Assembly: GCF_030814435.1 (NCBI RefSeq)
Contig: NZ_JAUSUW010000008.1
Coordinates: forward strand, 124,001 to 188,000
Reading direction: 5' to 3'
DNA length: 64,000 nt
DNA from: Peteryoungia aggregata LMG 23059
GTDB lineage: Bacteria > Pseudomonadota > Alphaproteobacteria > Rhizobiales > Rhizobiaceae
A program made the translations under genes and the position numbers. Of the stretch, positions 54,152 through 62,076 are shown piece by piece. The notes below the pieces were generated by a model. The model searched no databases and had not been told where the DNA came from. It saw nothing but the letters and a program-made list of their open reading frames with translations. Positions within the stretch are counted from its first letter, which is position 1. The number at the start of each line of letters is the position of its first letter.

Positions 54152-55321
54152 GTGATTGAATATGCCCTGATTTTCGGAATGGGATTTATGGCTGCGGCCC
54201 TGCTGGTGATGCTGATCGCCCCGGCGGTGCATCAGCGGGTCGTTCTCTATACGGAGAACAGGCTGAAAGCGACAATGCCGCTCAGTCCGCAGGAGATCCG
54301 CGCCCAGAAGGACATGGTGCGCGCACTTTATGCCGCCGAGAACGCCAGAACCCAGCATGAACTGACCCGTGAGCGGGAGAAGTCGATCGGCCTCAAGCTG
54401 CAAAACGAAATGCTCGGCAGCGAGGCAGCGCGCCTCGTCTCCGACAGCAAGGAACTGAAGATCCAGATCGAGGAGATGAGCACCGAAGCGGCCGATCTGC
54501 GCTCGAAGCTCCGTCGTGGCGACGTGGAGATCACCGCAATTCGCGAAACCTTGAAGCGGGTGGAAATCGCTGCTGCGGCCAAGGATGTCGAATTGGAGGA
54601 CCGCGCCCACCGTATCGGACGACTGGCGAGCGATATTGACCACATGCGCATCGAGGCGATGAGCCGTGACACCGAAATCGACACGCTGAAGACCCGCATA
54701 CAGGGCATGCGGGACGAGCGCGAGGAGTTGCGCCGCGAGAACAAGCTCCTGGCCAAACGCGCCAAGGATGCCGAAATGCGCCTGACCCAGGAGGAGCACA
54801 AGGTTTTGCGGCTTGAGGACATCCTCGCCCGTGACGCCGCTGAACGAGCCGATGCCGGTTCGCTGCTCGAGCGCCGCACACGCGAACTTGCCGACATCCG
54901 CGCCAAGCTGAAGGCAGCGAATGCGCAATTGCGCAATGTCCAGCGCGCGCTGCGGGAAGCGGGCATCGCCCTGCCCGAAACGAAAGACACAGCCATGGCA
55001 GAAGACCAGATCGCCAACTCCAACCTGGCCACCGATCCGGACGCTCTGGAAAACGACATCCGCCGCAGCCAGACAGTGCTGACCGAACGTCTGCTGAAAG
55101 CCAAGGCATCGACCGAGGATGATGCGTTGCGTGAGGAACTGGGCGATATCGCCGCCAAGATGATCGTCCTGACGGCCGTTCGGGAAGGCGAGCGGTCAGT
55201 CATCGGCGATATCGTTGCCGGACAGAAATCGGGAGACAGGCCGAAGAGCCTCGTCGATCGCGTCCTCGCCATGGAACCGTCAATCGGCCGCGCTTCGGGC
55301 ATGGCAACGCCGGCTGAGTAA
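54152..55321 (+). CDS. Membrane-anchored coiled-coil protein
   Basis: A 389-residue protein with one N-terminal membrane helix (ALIFGMGFMAAALLVMLIAPAVHQR), then about 220 residues of heptad-rich coiled coil with many Arg/Glu/Ala (RDEREELRRENKLLAKRAKDAEMRL), and a looser C-terminal region. The start is GTG. It is conserved-looking, but no family is recognised. The form suggests a scaffold or envelope organiser; a link to the cell-cycle block just upstream is possible but unproven. Confidence 0.72.
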   Translation: MIEYALIFGMGFMAAALLVMLIAPAVHQRVVLYTENRLKATMPLSPQEIRAQKDMVRALYAAENARTQHELTREREKSIGLKLQNEMLGSEAARLVSDSKELKIQIEEMSTEAADLRSKLRRGDVEITAIRETLKRVEIAAAAKDVELEDRAHRIGRLASDIDHMRIEAMSRDTEIDTLKTRIQGMRDEREELRRENKLLAKRAKDAEMRLTQEEHKVLRLEDILARDAAERADAGSLLERRTRELADIRAKLKAANAQLRNVQRALREAGIALPETKDTAMAEDQIANSNLATDPDALENDIRRSQTVLTERLLKAKASTEDDALREELGDIAAKMIVLTAVREGERSVIGDIVAGQKSGDRPKSLVDRVLAMEPSIGRASGMATPAE

Positions 55322-55370
55322 GGCAAACGATCAGCTTACAAGAGTTTGAAACGGGGCAAAGCGCAGAGCG

Positions 55371-56204
55371 TCAGCCGAGCCGCCCCATGGCGCGGGCAAT
55401 GGCATAGAGCGCGATCCCGCTTGCGGTGCCGACATTCAGACTATCAAGCCCCGGCGCCTGTGCGATGCGCGCCGAGCGGAAACGATCAAGGATCGCTGCC
55501 GGGAGCCCCTCACCCTCCGTGCCCATGACCAGAGCCACGCGCCGTCCCGGAGCGATGGCGCCGATCTCCACCGTGCCAGAAGGCGAGAGCGCCCAGATCT
55601 CGAAACCAGCCTCCGCGAGGGTGCGGAGAACCTCCTCGGCGCCGCCCTGGCGTGCATACGGCACCGCCAGCACCGCGCCGACGGACACACGCAGCGCCTT
55701 GCGATACAGCGGGTCACAACACGTCTCGTCGAGCAGGACCGCATCGGCGGTAAAGCCGGCGGCATTACGGAAGAGCGCGCCGATATTGTCGTGATTGGAA
55801 ATGCCACAGCCGACCAGCACAAGCGCGCTTTCCGGCAACGCGGCAATCAGCTGGGCGAGATCGGGCGGCGCAGCACGGCTGCCGAGCGCCAGCACCCCGC
55901 GATGCAGATGAAAGCCCGCAATCGCATCCAGCACGGCGGCCTCCGCCACATAGACGGGCAGATCATCCGGAAACTGCCCGATCAGATCGGAAAGGCCAGC
56001 CACTCGGTTCTTCAGGAGCAGGAGCTTTTCGGCACGGACCGCACCACCACTGCCATGCGCCTTGGCAAGCATCGACAGCACCACCGTGCCCTCGGCAATG
56101 AACTGGCCCTGGCGGCCGGTCAGGTCGCGCTCGCGGATCGCCGTGAACTCGGCGATCCTGACATCGGCGGGATCGGTGATCTCGATAAGGCGACCGGGCT
56201 CCAC
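55371..56204 (-). CDS. TrmH/SpoU family RNA 2'-O-methyltransferase
   Basis: A 277-residue SPOUT-fold methyltransferase. An N-terminal substrate-binding domain is followed by the three SpoU motifs: NHDNIGALFRNAAG, VALVMGTEGEGLP and LNVGTASGIALYAIARAM. These form the trefoil knot that binds S-adenosylmethionine. Relatives methylate rRNA (RlmB-like) or tRNA (TrmH); which is not decided by the sequence. It is on the minus strand, convergent with the coiled-coil gene. Confidence 0.9.
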   Translation of the reverse strand: MEPGRLIEITDPADVRIAEFTAIRERDLTGRQGQFIAEGTVVLSMLAKAHGSGGAVRAEKLLLLKNRVAGLSDLIGQFPDDLPVYVAEAAVLDAIAGFHLHRGVLALGSRAAPPDLAQLIAALPESALVLVGCGISNHDNIGALFRNAAGFTADAVLLDETCCDPLYRKALRVSVGAVLAVPYARQGGAEEVLRTLAEAGFEIWALSPSGTVEIGAIAPGRRVALVMGTEGEGLPAAILDRFRSARIAQAPGLDSLNVGTASGIALYAIARAMGRLG

Positions 56205-56212
56205 GGCCTGCC

Positions 56213-56608
56213 TCAGTTGCCGGCCAGCGTCACGTCGGCGATGATGCGTCCGAGCGCGAGATCGAAAACGAGCGCCTTGCGTTCGCCAGCAGCCGTTTCG
56301 CCATAGATCAGCATCTGGCTGCCCGAGAGCGAGGTCTGGAGGACGCGGAAGCCGGTCGGCAGATTGGCAGTCAGGCTGAGCGGCTGGTCGGACGGAACGG
56401 CGAAGGACGACGACGTCGTCGCGGCCACAGGTTCGGCGCCACCCTCATCGCGGGTCAGCTTGTAGAAGATCGACACCAGCACGGCGAGGAAGAGTACCGC
56501 CATGATGCCGCCCGAGATCAGCTGCAGCTTGACCATCTTGCGGCGAACGCCTTCCATGACCGGATCAAGCGGCTTGTCTTCCTGGTTCTCGTCGTCGATA
56601 TGCGCCAT
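56213..56608 (-). CDS. DUF6476 family membrane protein
   Basis: A 131-residue protein: a short acidic N-terminus (MAHIDDENQEDKPLDPVMEGVRRKMVKLQ), one membrane span (LISGGIMAVLFLAVLVSIFYKL) and a periplasmic beta-rich domain (LPTGFRVLQTSLSGSQMLIYGE). It matches the DUF6476 family, found beside rluD in rhizobia. The start at 56608 gives the family N-terminus; the frame is open 40 codons upstream. Eight bases separate it from the methyltransferase gene downstream. Confidence 0.82.
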   Translation of the reverse strand: MAHIDDENQEDKPLDPVMEGVRRKMVKLQLISGGIMAVLFLAVLVSIFYKLTRDEGGAEPVAATTSSSFAVPSDQPLSLTANLPTGFRVLQTSLSGSQMLIYGETAAGERKALVFDLALGRIIADVTLAGN

Positions 56609-56776
56609 CGCTGCTGCCGTTTCCCATCGTGTTCGCCCTGATCCCGACGCTTTCCCCGAGGCGAACGAACCGGAGAAAATCGCCGGGCGAACCGGCTGTC
56701 GATTGTCGAAGCCCCCGGTCTGTGCCAAATGGCAGCGACAAGGGCCGCAGCATCGGCCGCCGTGAGACGGGATGAC

Positions 56777-57808
56777 ATGATGACCGACCCCTTTAACGAA
56801 GCCGCCGCAGCAAGGAAAGAGCTGATTGCCGAGGACGATGCCTCAGGCCGCATCGACGCCTGGCTGACGGCAGCCCTCGGGGCCGAGTTCTCGCGCAATC
56901 GCGTCAAGGCGCTGATCGAACAGGGCGCGGTGCAGCTGAACGGCGCGCCGCTGGATTCTCCCAACCGCAAGATCAAGCCGGGCGACACTGTAGTCATCGA
57001 CCTCCCCGAGCCCGAGGACCCTCAGCCGAAGGGCGAGGACATCCCGCTTGAGGTCCTCTACGAAGACAAGGACCTGATTGTCATCGCCAAGCCGCCGGGC
57101 CTGGTCGTCCATCCGGGAGCCGGCAACTGGAACGGCACGCTGGTCAATGCGCTGATCTATCATTGCGGCGACAGCCTCTCAGGCATCGGCGGCGTAAAGC
57201 GCCCCGGCATCGTCCACCGTCTCGACAAGGATACGTCGGGTGTCATGGTCGTCGCCAAGAACGATATCGCCCACCGCCATCTCGCCGACCAGTTTGCCGA
57301 CCATGGCCGCACGGGCCCGCTGGAGCGCGCCTACCGCGCCGTGGTCTGGGGTCGCCCGCGCTCACTCGCCGGCACGATCGATGCGGCGCTGGGCCGCTCC
57401 GGCGCCGACCGCACCAAGCGCACGGTCAAGCGCGAGGACACCGACGACGCCCGCGAGGCGATCACCCACTACACCGTGCTCGAACGCTACGGCGAAAAGC
57501 CCGACGCCACCTGCCTCGCCTCGCTGGTAGAATGCCGCCTGGAAACCGGTCGCACCCACCAGATCCGCGTCCACATGGCCCATATCGGCAACCCGCTGGT
57601 CGGTGACCAGGAATACGGCGCCGCCTTCAAGACCAAGGCGAATCTCTTGCCTGAGGACGCCAAGCGCGCCGTCAACAAGTTCCACCGCCAGGCCCTGCAC
57701 GCCTACCTCCTCGCCTTCGAGCACCCGACCACGGGCAAGACAATGCGCTTCGAGGCCCCCATCCCGGCGGACCTTCAGAAGGTCATTGATGCGCTGAAGG
57801 GCATGTGA
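56777..57808 (+). CDS. rluD: RluD-type 23S rRNA pseudouridine synthase
   Basis: About 343 residues: an N-terminal S4 RNA-binding domain (RIDAWLTAALGAEFSRNRVKALIEQGAVQLNG), then an RluA-family catalytic domain with Asp150 in HRLDKDTSGVMVVAKN. The RTHQIRVHMAHIGNPLVGDQEYG motif is intact. RluD modifies U1911, U1915 and U1917 in helix 69 in E. coli. The DUF6476 gene is divergent. Another RluA-class member cannot be fully excluded. Confidence 0.92.
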   Translation: MMTDPFNEAAAARKELIAEDDASGRIDAWLTAALGAEFSRNRVKALIEQGAVQLNGAPLDSPNRKIKPGDTVVIDLPEPEDPQPKGEDIPLEVLYEDKDLIVIAKPPGLVVHPGAGNWNGTLVNALIYHCGDSLSGIGGVKRPGIVHRLDKDTSGVMVVAKNDIAHRHLADQFADHGRTGPLERAYRAVVWGRPRSLAGTIDAALGRSGADRTKRTVKREDTDDAREAITHYTVLERYGEKPDATCLASLVECRLETGRTHQIRVHMAHIGNPLVGDQEYGAAFKTKANLLPEDAKRAVNKFHRQALHAYLLAFEHPTTGKTMRFEAPIPADLQKVIDALKGM

Positions 57809-57932
57809 GAGCACACTTCTGGTGCCGAAGCGTGGAGCCGGGGCGCGAGTATCGGCTTGCCAACCATGCAGAGCTGCTGTTGATTGGCATTCAAATGGCA
57901 CGCATGCGGACTATCCAGAAGGACATTCACCG

Positions 57933-58985
57933 ATGAGCTGGCGCATGCCGTCTGAAACCGCACGCCATGATCGGACCTGGATGGCCTTTCCCCGGGAGGG
58001 CACCACGCTTGGCAGTGGGGATGCGTGGAAAGAGACGGGCTACGCAGCGTGGACGGCAGTCGCGCACAGCGTCGCCGAATTCGAACCCGTCACCATGATT
58101 GTCGACCCATCCGAACGAGAACGCGCCCACCGAATGCTCGGCAGCCATATCGAGCAGGTCGAGATGCCGCTTGACGAGTTCTGGATGCGTGATTTCGGCC
58201 CGACCTTCGTGCTCGACGACGAACGCCCAACTGTCCTGGGTGCCGTCGACTGGGTCTTCAACGGTTGGGGCGATCACGGCTGGTCAGAGTGGAAGCAGTC
58301 GGCGGAGATCGCGCGGATGGTTACCGCCCATTGCGGTGCTGAACTTGTATCCAGCCTGCTGGTCAATGAGGGTGGCGGCATCCATGTCGATGGAGAGGGA
58401 ACCGTGCTCGTGACCGATACGGTACAGCTCGATCCCCGCCGCAATCCCTATGCCGACAAGTCCCGCGTTGAAGCGGAACTTGCCCGCACGATCGGGGCAT
58501 CCAAGGCAATCTGGCTGCCGCGAGGGCTGACCCGCGACTATCAACCCTTCGGCACCTCCGGCCATGTGGACATCGTCGCCACCATTGCCGCCCCGGGCTT
58601 GCTGCTGGTGCATCGACAGCCCAATGCAGACCATCCCGACCACGCGGTGATGAAGGAGTTGCGCGCCCATCTTGCCGGCACGACGGATGCCCAAGGGCGC
58701 AAATGGACGATTCTCGACCTCGATGCGCCAACAGAGATCCGCGATGAGGATGGTTTCGTCGACTACAGCTATGTCAATCATCTCGTCGTCAATGACGGCG
58801 TGATCGCCTGCGGTTTTGGCGACGAGAAGGCCGATGCTGCCGCCCGCGCCGTACTGGAACAGGCCTATCCCGGTCGCCGCGTAGTGACCGTCGATTCGCG
58901 CGCCATCTTCGCACGCGGCGGCGGCGTTCACTGCATCACCCAGCAGCAACCAGCTCTTCGGGGCGGAACCACAAGCGCGGCGTAG
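57933..58985 (+). CDS. aguA: Agmatine deiminase (AguA-like)
   Basis: A 350-residue PAD_porph-family enzyme that hydrolyses agmatine to N-carbamoylputrescine and ammonia. Conserved blocks are MPLDEFWMRDFGPTFVLDD, NEGGGIHVDGEGTVLVTDT, GTSGHVDIVATIAAPG and the catalytic Cys334 in ARGGGVHCITQQQP. The ATG at 57933 has AAGGA upstream; the frame is open 37 codons further without family similarity. No N-carbamoylputrescine amidase gene is adjacent. Confidence 0.93.
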   Translation: MSWRMPSETARHDRTWMAFPREGTTLGSGDAWKETGYAAWTAVAHSVAEFEPVTMIVDPSERERAHRMLGSHIEQVEMPLDEFWMRDFGPTFVLDDERPTVLGAVDWVFNGWGDHGWSEWKQSAEIARMVTAHCGAELVSSLLVNEGGGIHVDGEGTVLVTDTVQLDPRRNPYADKSRVEAELARTIGASKAIWLPRGLTRDYQPFGTSGHVDIVATIAAPGLLLVHRQPNADHPDHAVMKELRAHLAGTTDAQGRKWTILDLDAPTEIRDEDGFVDYSYVNHLVVNDGVIACGFGDEKADAAARAVLEQAYPGRRVVTVDSRAIFARGGGVHCITQQQPALRGGTTSAA

Positions 58986-59070
58986 CGTTTTCGAACAACG
59001 TAAGCCTGACGCATCTCCGAAGCCATGCCCGTATTGACACTCCGTCACCGTGCTGCATGGGAACACATCC

Positions 59071-59099
59071 CTTGTATCGCCGTTTTGCCATACTTATCT
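59071..59099 (+). promoter_or_regulatory. Possible heat-shock type promoter of rpoH
   Basis: CTTG at 59071 and CTTATCT at 59093 are separated by 18 bases, which fits the alphaproteobacterial RpoH promoter pattern (CTTG-N17/18-CYTATNT). It lies 87 bases upstream of the rpoH start. A vegetative promoter reading of the same bases is equally possible. Confidence 0.4.
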
Positions 59100-59185
59100 G
59101 TTAGCTGGATTTCTGTGGGGAAGTGAGATCCACGGAGATCGGGCTCGCCGTTGCTTTGGGAGCTCAGAAGGAAAAGGGGTGCTTT

Positions 59186-60088
59186 ATGGCCCGCAATACG
59201 CTGCCGACCATCACTGCCGGAGAAGCCGGCCTCAATCGTTATCTCGACGAAATCCGCAAGTTCCCGATGCTGGAGCCGCAGGAAGAATACATGCTCGCCA
59301 AGCGTTACGCAGAGCATGGTGACCGCGACGCCGCCCACCGCCTCGTCACAAGCCATCTGCGCCTCGTGGCGAAGATTGCCATGGGTTATCGCGGCTACGG
59401 CCTGCCGATCGGCGAAGTCGTGTCCGAAGGCAATGTCGGCCTGATGCAGGCCGTGAAGAAATTCGACCCCGAACGCGGTTTCCGCCTGGCGACCTATGCC
59501 ATGTGGTGGATCAAGGCCTCGATCCAGGAATACATCCTGCGCTCCTGGTCGCTGGTGAAGATGGGCACGACCGCCAACCAGAAGCGCCTGTTCTTCAACC
59601 TGCGTCGCCTCAAGGGCAAGATCCAGGCGATCGAAGAAGGCGACCTGAAGCCCGACCAGGTCACCGAAATCGCGACCAAGCTGAAGGTGTCCGAGGAAGA
59701 GGTCATCTCGATGAACCGCCGCCTCTCCGGTGACGCTTCGCTGAACGCGCCCTTGCGCGCCGCCGAAGGCGAGAGCGGTCAATGGCAGGATTGGCTCGTC
59801 GACGACCATGACAGCCAGGAAGACGTTCTGATCGAGCAGGATGAACTGGAGACCCGCCGCAGCATGCTGAAGCGGGCGATGAGCGTCCTCAACGACCGCG
59901 AACGCCGCATCTTCGAGGCTCGTCGCCTGGCCGAGGATCCTGTGACGCTGGAAGAGCTCTCGGCCGAGTTCGACATCAGCCGCGAACGCGTCCGCCAGAT
60001 CGAGGTCCGCGCCTTCGAAAAGGTCCAGGAAGCCGTTCAGAAGGACGCTCTGGAGCGCGCCAAGGCGCTGCGGGTCGTCGAAGCCTGA
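59186..60088 (+). CDS. rpoH: Heat-shock sigma factor RpoH
   Basis: A 300-residue sigma-32. Region 2 is complete (HLRLVAKIAMGYRGYGLPIGEVVSEGNVGLMQAVKKFDPERGFRLATYAMWWIKASIQEYILRSWSLVK), with the RpoH-box-like segment TTANQKRLFFNLRRLKGKIQ, then region 4 (LEELSAEFDISRERVRQIEVRAFEKVQEAV). The ATG at 59186 follows AAAAGGGG. Rhizobia often have two rpoH genes; this sequence looks like the general heat-shock type. Confidence 0.96.
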   Translation: MARNTLPTITAGEAGLNRYLDEIRKFPMLEPQEEYMLAKRYAEHGDRDAAHRLVTSHLRLVAKIAMGYRGYGLPIGEVVSEGNVGLMQAVKKFDPERGFRLATYAMWWIKASIQEYILRSWSLVKMGTTANQKRLFFNLRRLKGKIQAIEEGDLKPDQVTEIATKLKVSEEEVISMNRRLSGDASLNAPLRAAEGESGQWQDWLVDDHDSQEDVLIEQDELETRRSMLKRAMSVLNDRERRIFEARRLAEDPVTLEELSAEFDISRERVRQIEVRAFEKVQEAVQKDALERAKALRVVEA

Positions 60089-60119
60089 TGGCGTCCAAGA
60101 ACTTATAGAAGTGATGCAG

Positions 60120-60147
60120 AGCCGTCCGGAAAACCGGGCGGCTTTCT
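60120..60147 (+). terminator. Terminator after rpoH
   Basis: A 10-bp stem AGCCGTCCGG with CCGGGCGGCT (one T-G pair), an AAAA loop and a TTTC end lie 32 bases after the rpoH stop. Confidence 0.75.
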
Positions 60148-60179
60148 CGTTCGGGGTCTGGCTGGCGCCGCCGCCGCGA

Positions 60180-60962
60180 CTATTCCGCAGCCAGTTGCTG
60201 CCGCGAAAACACGAAGAGCCCCAGACCGGCAAGAACCAGCCCCCAGGTGATCAGCACCGCAAGCCCCAGCATCGCCGGCACTGCGGCCCCGCCCGCCAGC
60301 AGCCAGTCCCTGAGCGCCTGCGCGGCATAACTCGGGAAGGGCATGCGGTCGGCATCAGCGCCGAGATAAAGCTGAAGCAGCGTCGAACCGATCGCCAGCA
60401 GGAACGCCGGGATGACGGCGGCAATCATCGAGCGGAAGACGATAACGAGCGCTGCAACCAGCGCCGCGAGCACTGAGAGTTCCAGGAATGCGATCCCGAA
60501 TGCCACCACCAGCGTGATCAACGAGCCCGCGCCAACCTCAAGGGCTTGGCCCTGCAGAATGGCAAACAGCACACTCAGCACCATGTCGCCGACCACGGCC
60601 AGCAGGAGACCGAACGCCAGCCAGACAAGGCAGATCAGCAGCTTTGCGGCAAAGAGATGCGACCGCGCATGCCTGGGCACCAGCAACCTCCAGGTCGCGT
60701 ATCGATACTCAAGGAAAAACACCGAGGCGATCCCAAGGGCAAAGAGCAGATGTCCGAGCGAGTTCCCGGACAGGCTGAGACTCTTCGCCGCCGAAAGGAA
60801 GACGTCGACATTCCCAGACTGCCGCCCCAGACGCAGATAGACGAAGCCAGCGATGACCAGCTTCACCAACAACGCAACAAGCGGTACGGCCAGGAAGCCC
60901 CAGAAGAGGGTGCCCGGCTGTCGCATAAGCTTGAGCATTTCGGCCTTCAGAAGGGGGTTCAT
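60180..60962 (-). CDS. ABC exporter permease (ABC-2 type)
   Basis: A 260-residue integral membrane protein with six spans (LFWGFLAVPLVALLVKLVIAGFVYL; LLICLVWLAFGLLLAVVGDMVLSVLFAIL; LLQLYLGAD loop). It fits the ABC-2 permeases that pair with CcmA-type ATPases. The start at 60962 overlaps the ATPase stop (ATGA), which sets the reading and shows coupling. The substrate is unknown; antibiotic or lipid export is the usual role for this class. Confidence 0.85.
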   Translation of the reverse strand: MNPLLKAEMLKLMRQPGTLFWGFLAVPLVALLVKLVIAGFVYLRLGRQSGNVDVFLSAAKSLSLSGNSLGHLLFALGIASVFFLEYRYATWRLLVPRHARSHLFAAKLLICLVWLAFGLLLAVVGDMVLSVLFAILQGQALEVGAGSLITLVVAFGIAFLELSVLAALVAALVIVFRSMIAAVIPAFLLAIGSTLLQLYLGADADRMPFPSYAAQALRDWLLAGGAAVPAMLGLAVLITWGLVLAGLGLFVFSRQQLAAE

Positions 60963-61921
60963 GAGCGCGCCTCCCGCGTCTCGGACAGGAAGACGGTTTC
61001 GAGATCCGGCTTGATCCACTTGGCCTCATGAATGCGCACGCCTGCATTCGCGAGGGACAGGATCAGATCAGGGACCTCCGCCCGCTCGATCCGCACATAG
61101 ACCCCACCTTCACCTGGTTCGGCTTTCTCTCCAAGACGGGCAAGCTCTCCAAGACGGGCAAGCAAAGCCTCCGGCGCCTCCACCTTCAGCCAGAAGCGTC
61201 CGTCACGGTCGAGCAGATCGGCAACGGCGCCCTCAGCGACGAGCACGCCCCGCTGCAGGATGGCAACCCGGTCACAGACCCGTTCCACCTCATCCAGCAG
61301 ATGGCTGGAGAGGAGCACTGTCAGGCCGTCGCGATGCGCCAGTTCATGGATCAGGGCACGCATCTCCAGAATGCCGTCAGGATCGAGACCATTGGTCGGT
61401 TCGTCGAGGATGATCGCCTCCGGCTGGCCAATCAGAGCACAACCGATCCCGAGGCGCTGCTTCATGCCCAACGAGAAGCCGGAGACGGCCTTGTCTGCCG
61501 CCTTCTCCAGCCCAATTCGCCGCAGCACCGGTTCGACCAGCGCGGACGTGCCCGTGGCGCGCGCCAGCATCTGAAGATGCTCCCGGGCCGTGAGAAACGG
61601 ATAGAAGCTTGGTGTTTCGATCAGCATGCCGAGACGGCTGCGATGCGTGGCCGTGGCAGTCTCGCCGAAAATCTGGACCTCGCCGCGATCGGGCCTCAGC
61701 AACCCGGCCAGAATTCTCAGGAGCGTACTCTTGCCGGCCCCATTCGGGCCGAGAAGGCCATAGACGACGCCCTGGGGAATGGAAAGGCTGAGGCCATCCA
61801 GCGCCTGCACGGCGCCGCCACCATGCCCGAAGCCCTTGCTGACCGACATGAAGGCGATTGCCGCAGCCCCACCCGGATCGACGGATCGACGCGCCACCAC
61901 GCTCTGCGTCTGTACTGACAT
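60959..61921 (-). CDS. ABC exporter ATPase (CcmA type)
   Basis: A 320-residue ATPase: Walker A GPNGAGKST, signature FSLGMKQRLGIGCAL, Walker B AIILDEPTNGLDPDG, and LLSSHLLDEVERVCDRVAILQRGVLVAEG. An N-terminal extension of about 20 residues precedes the domain. The C-terminal region contains a six-residue tandem duplication (LARLGE LARLGE), encoded by an 18-bp repeat at 61127-61162. It partners with the permease gene it overlaps. Confidence 0.92.
   Translation of the reverse strand: MSVQTQSVVARRSVDPGGAAAIAFMSVSKGFGHGGGAVQALDGLSLSIPQGVVYGLLGPNGAGKSTLLRILAGLLRPDRGEVQIFGETATATHRSRLGMLIETPSFYPFLTAREHLQMLARATGTSALVEPVLRRIGLEKAADKAVSGFSLGMKQRLGIGCALIGQPEAIILDEPTNGLDPDGILEMRALIHELAHRDGLTVLLSSHLLDEVERVCDRVAILQRGVLVAEGAVADLLDRDGRFWLKVEAPEALLARLGELARLGEKAEPGEGGVYVRIERAEVPDLILSLANAGVRIHEAKWIKPDLETVFLSETREARS
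61127..61162. repeat. 18-bp tandem duplication inside the ATPase gene
   Basis: CTCTCCAAGACGGGCAAG occurs twice in direct succession (61127-61144, 61145-61162), adding six in-frame residues. The two copies are identical, so the event is recent or the region is prone to slippage. Confidence 0.9.
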
Positions 61922-62013
61922 GGCATCTTCCCTGCTGTTGAGTGGGCATCCTCGCGGTCAGGATGGCGAAGGCCCGCACTCACGCGGTACTTCCGGCACC
62001 GTGATCCAGGCAC

Positions 62014-62051
62014 AAAAAGAAAGATCCGCCGGACAACTCCCGGCGGATCTT
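62014..62051 (-). terminator. Terminator after the right-edge gene
   Basis: A 12-bp perfect stem (62021-62032 with 62040-62051) is followed on the minus strand by TCTTTTTG. It lies 25 bases past the stop of the gene that starts beyond the window. Confidence 0.85.
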
Positions 62052-62076
62052 GTGAAGAAGGCCGCGCGACCGACCG

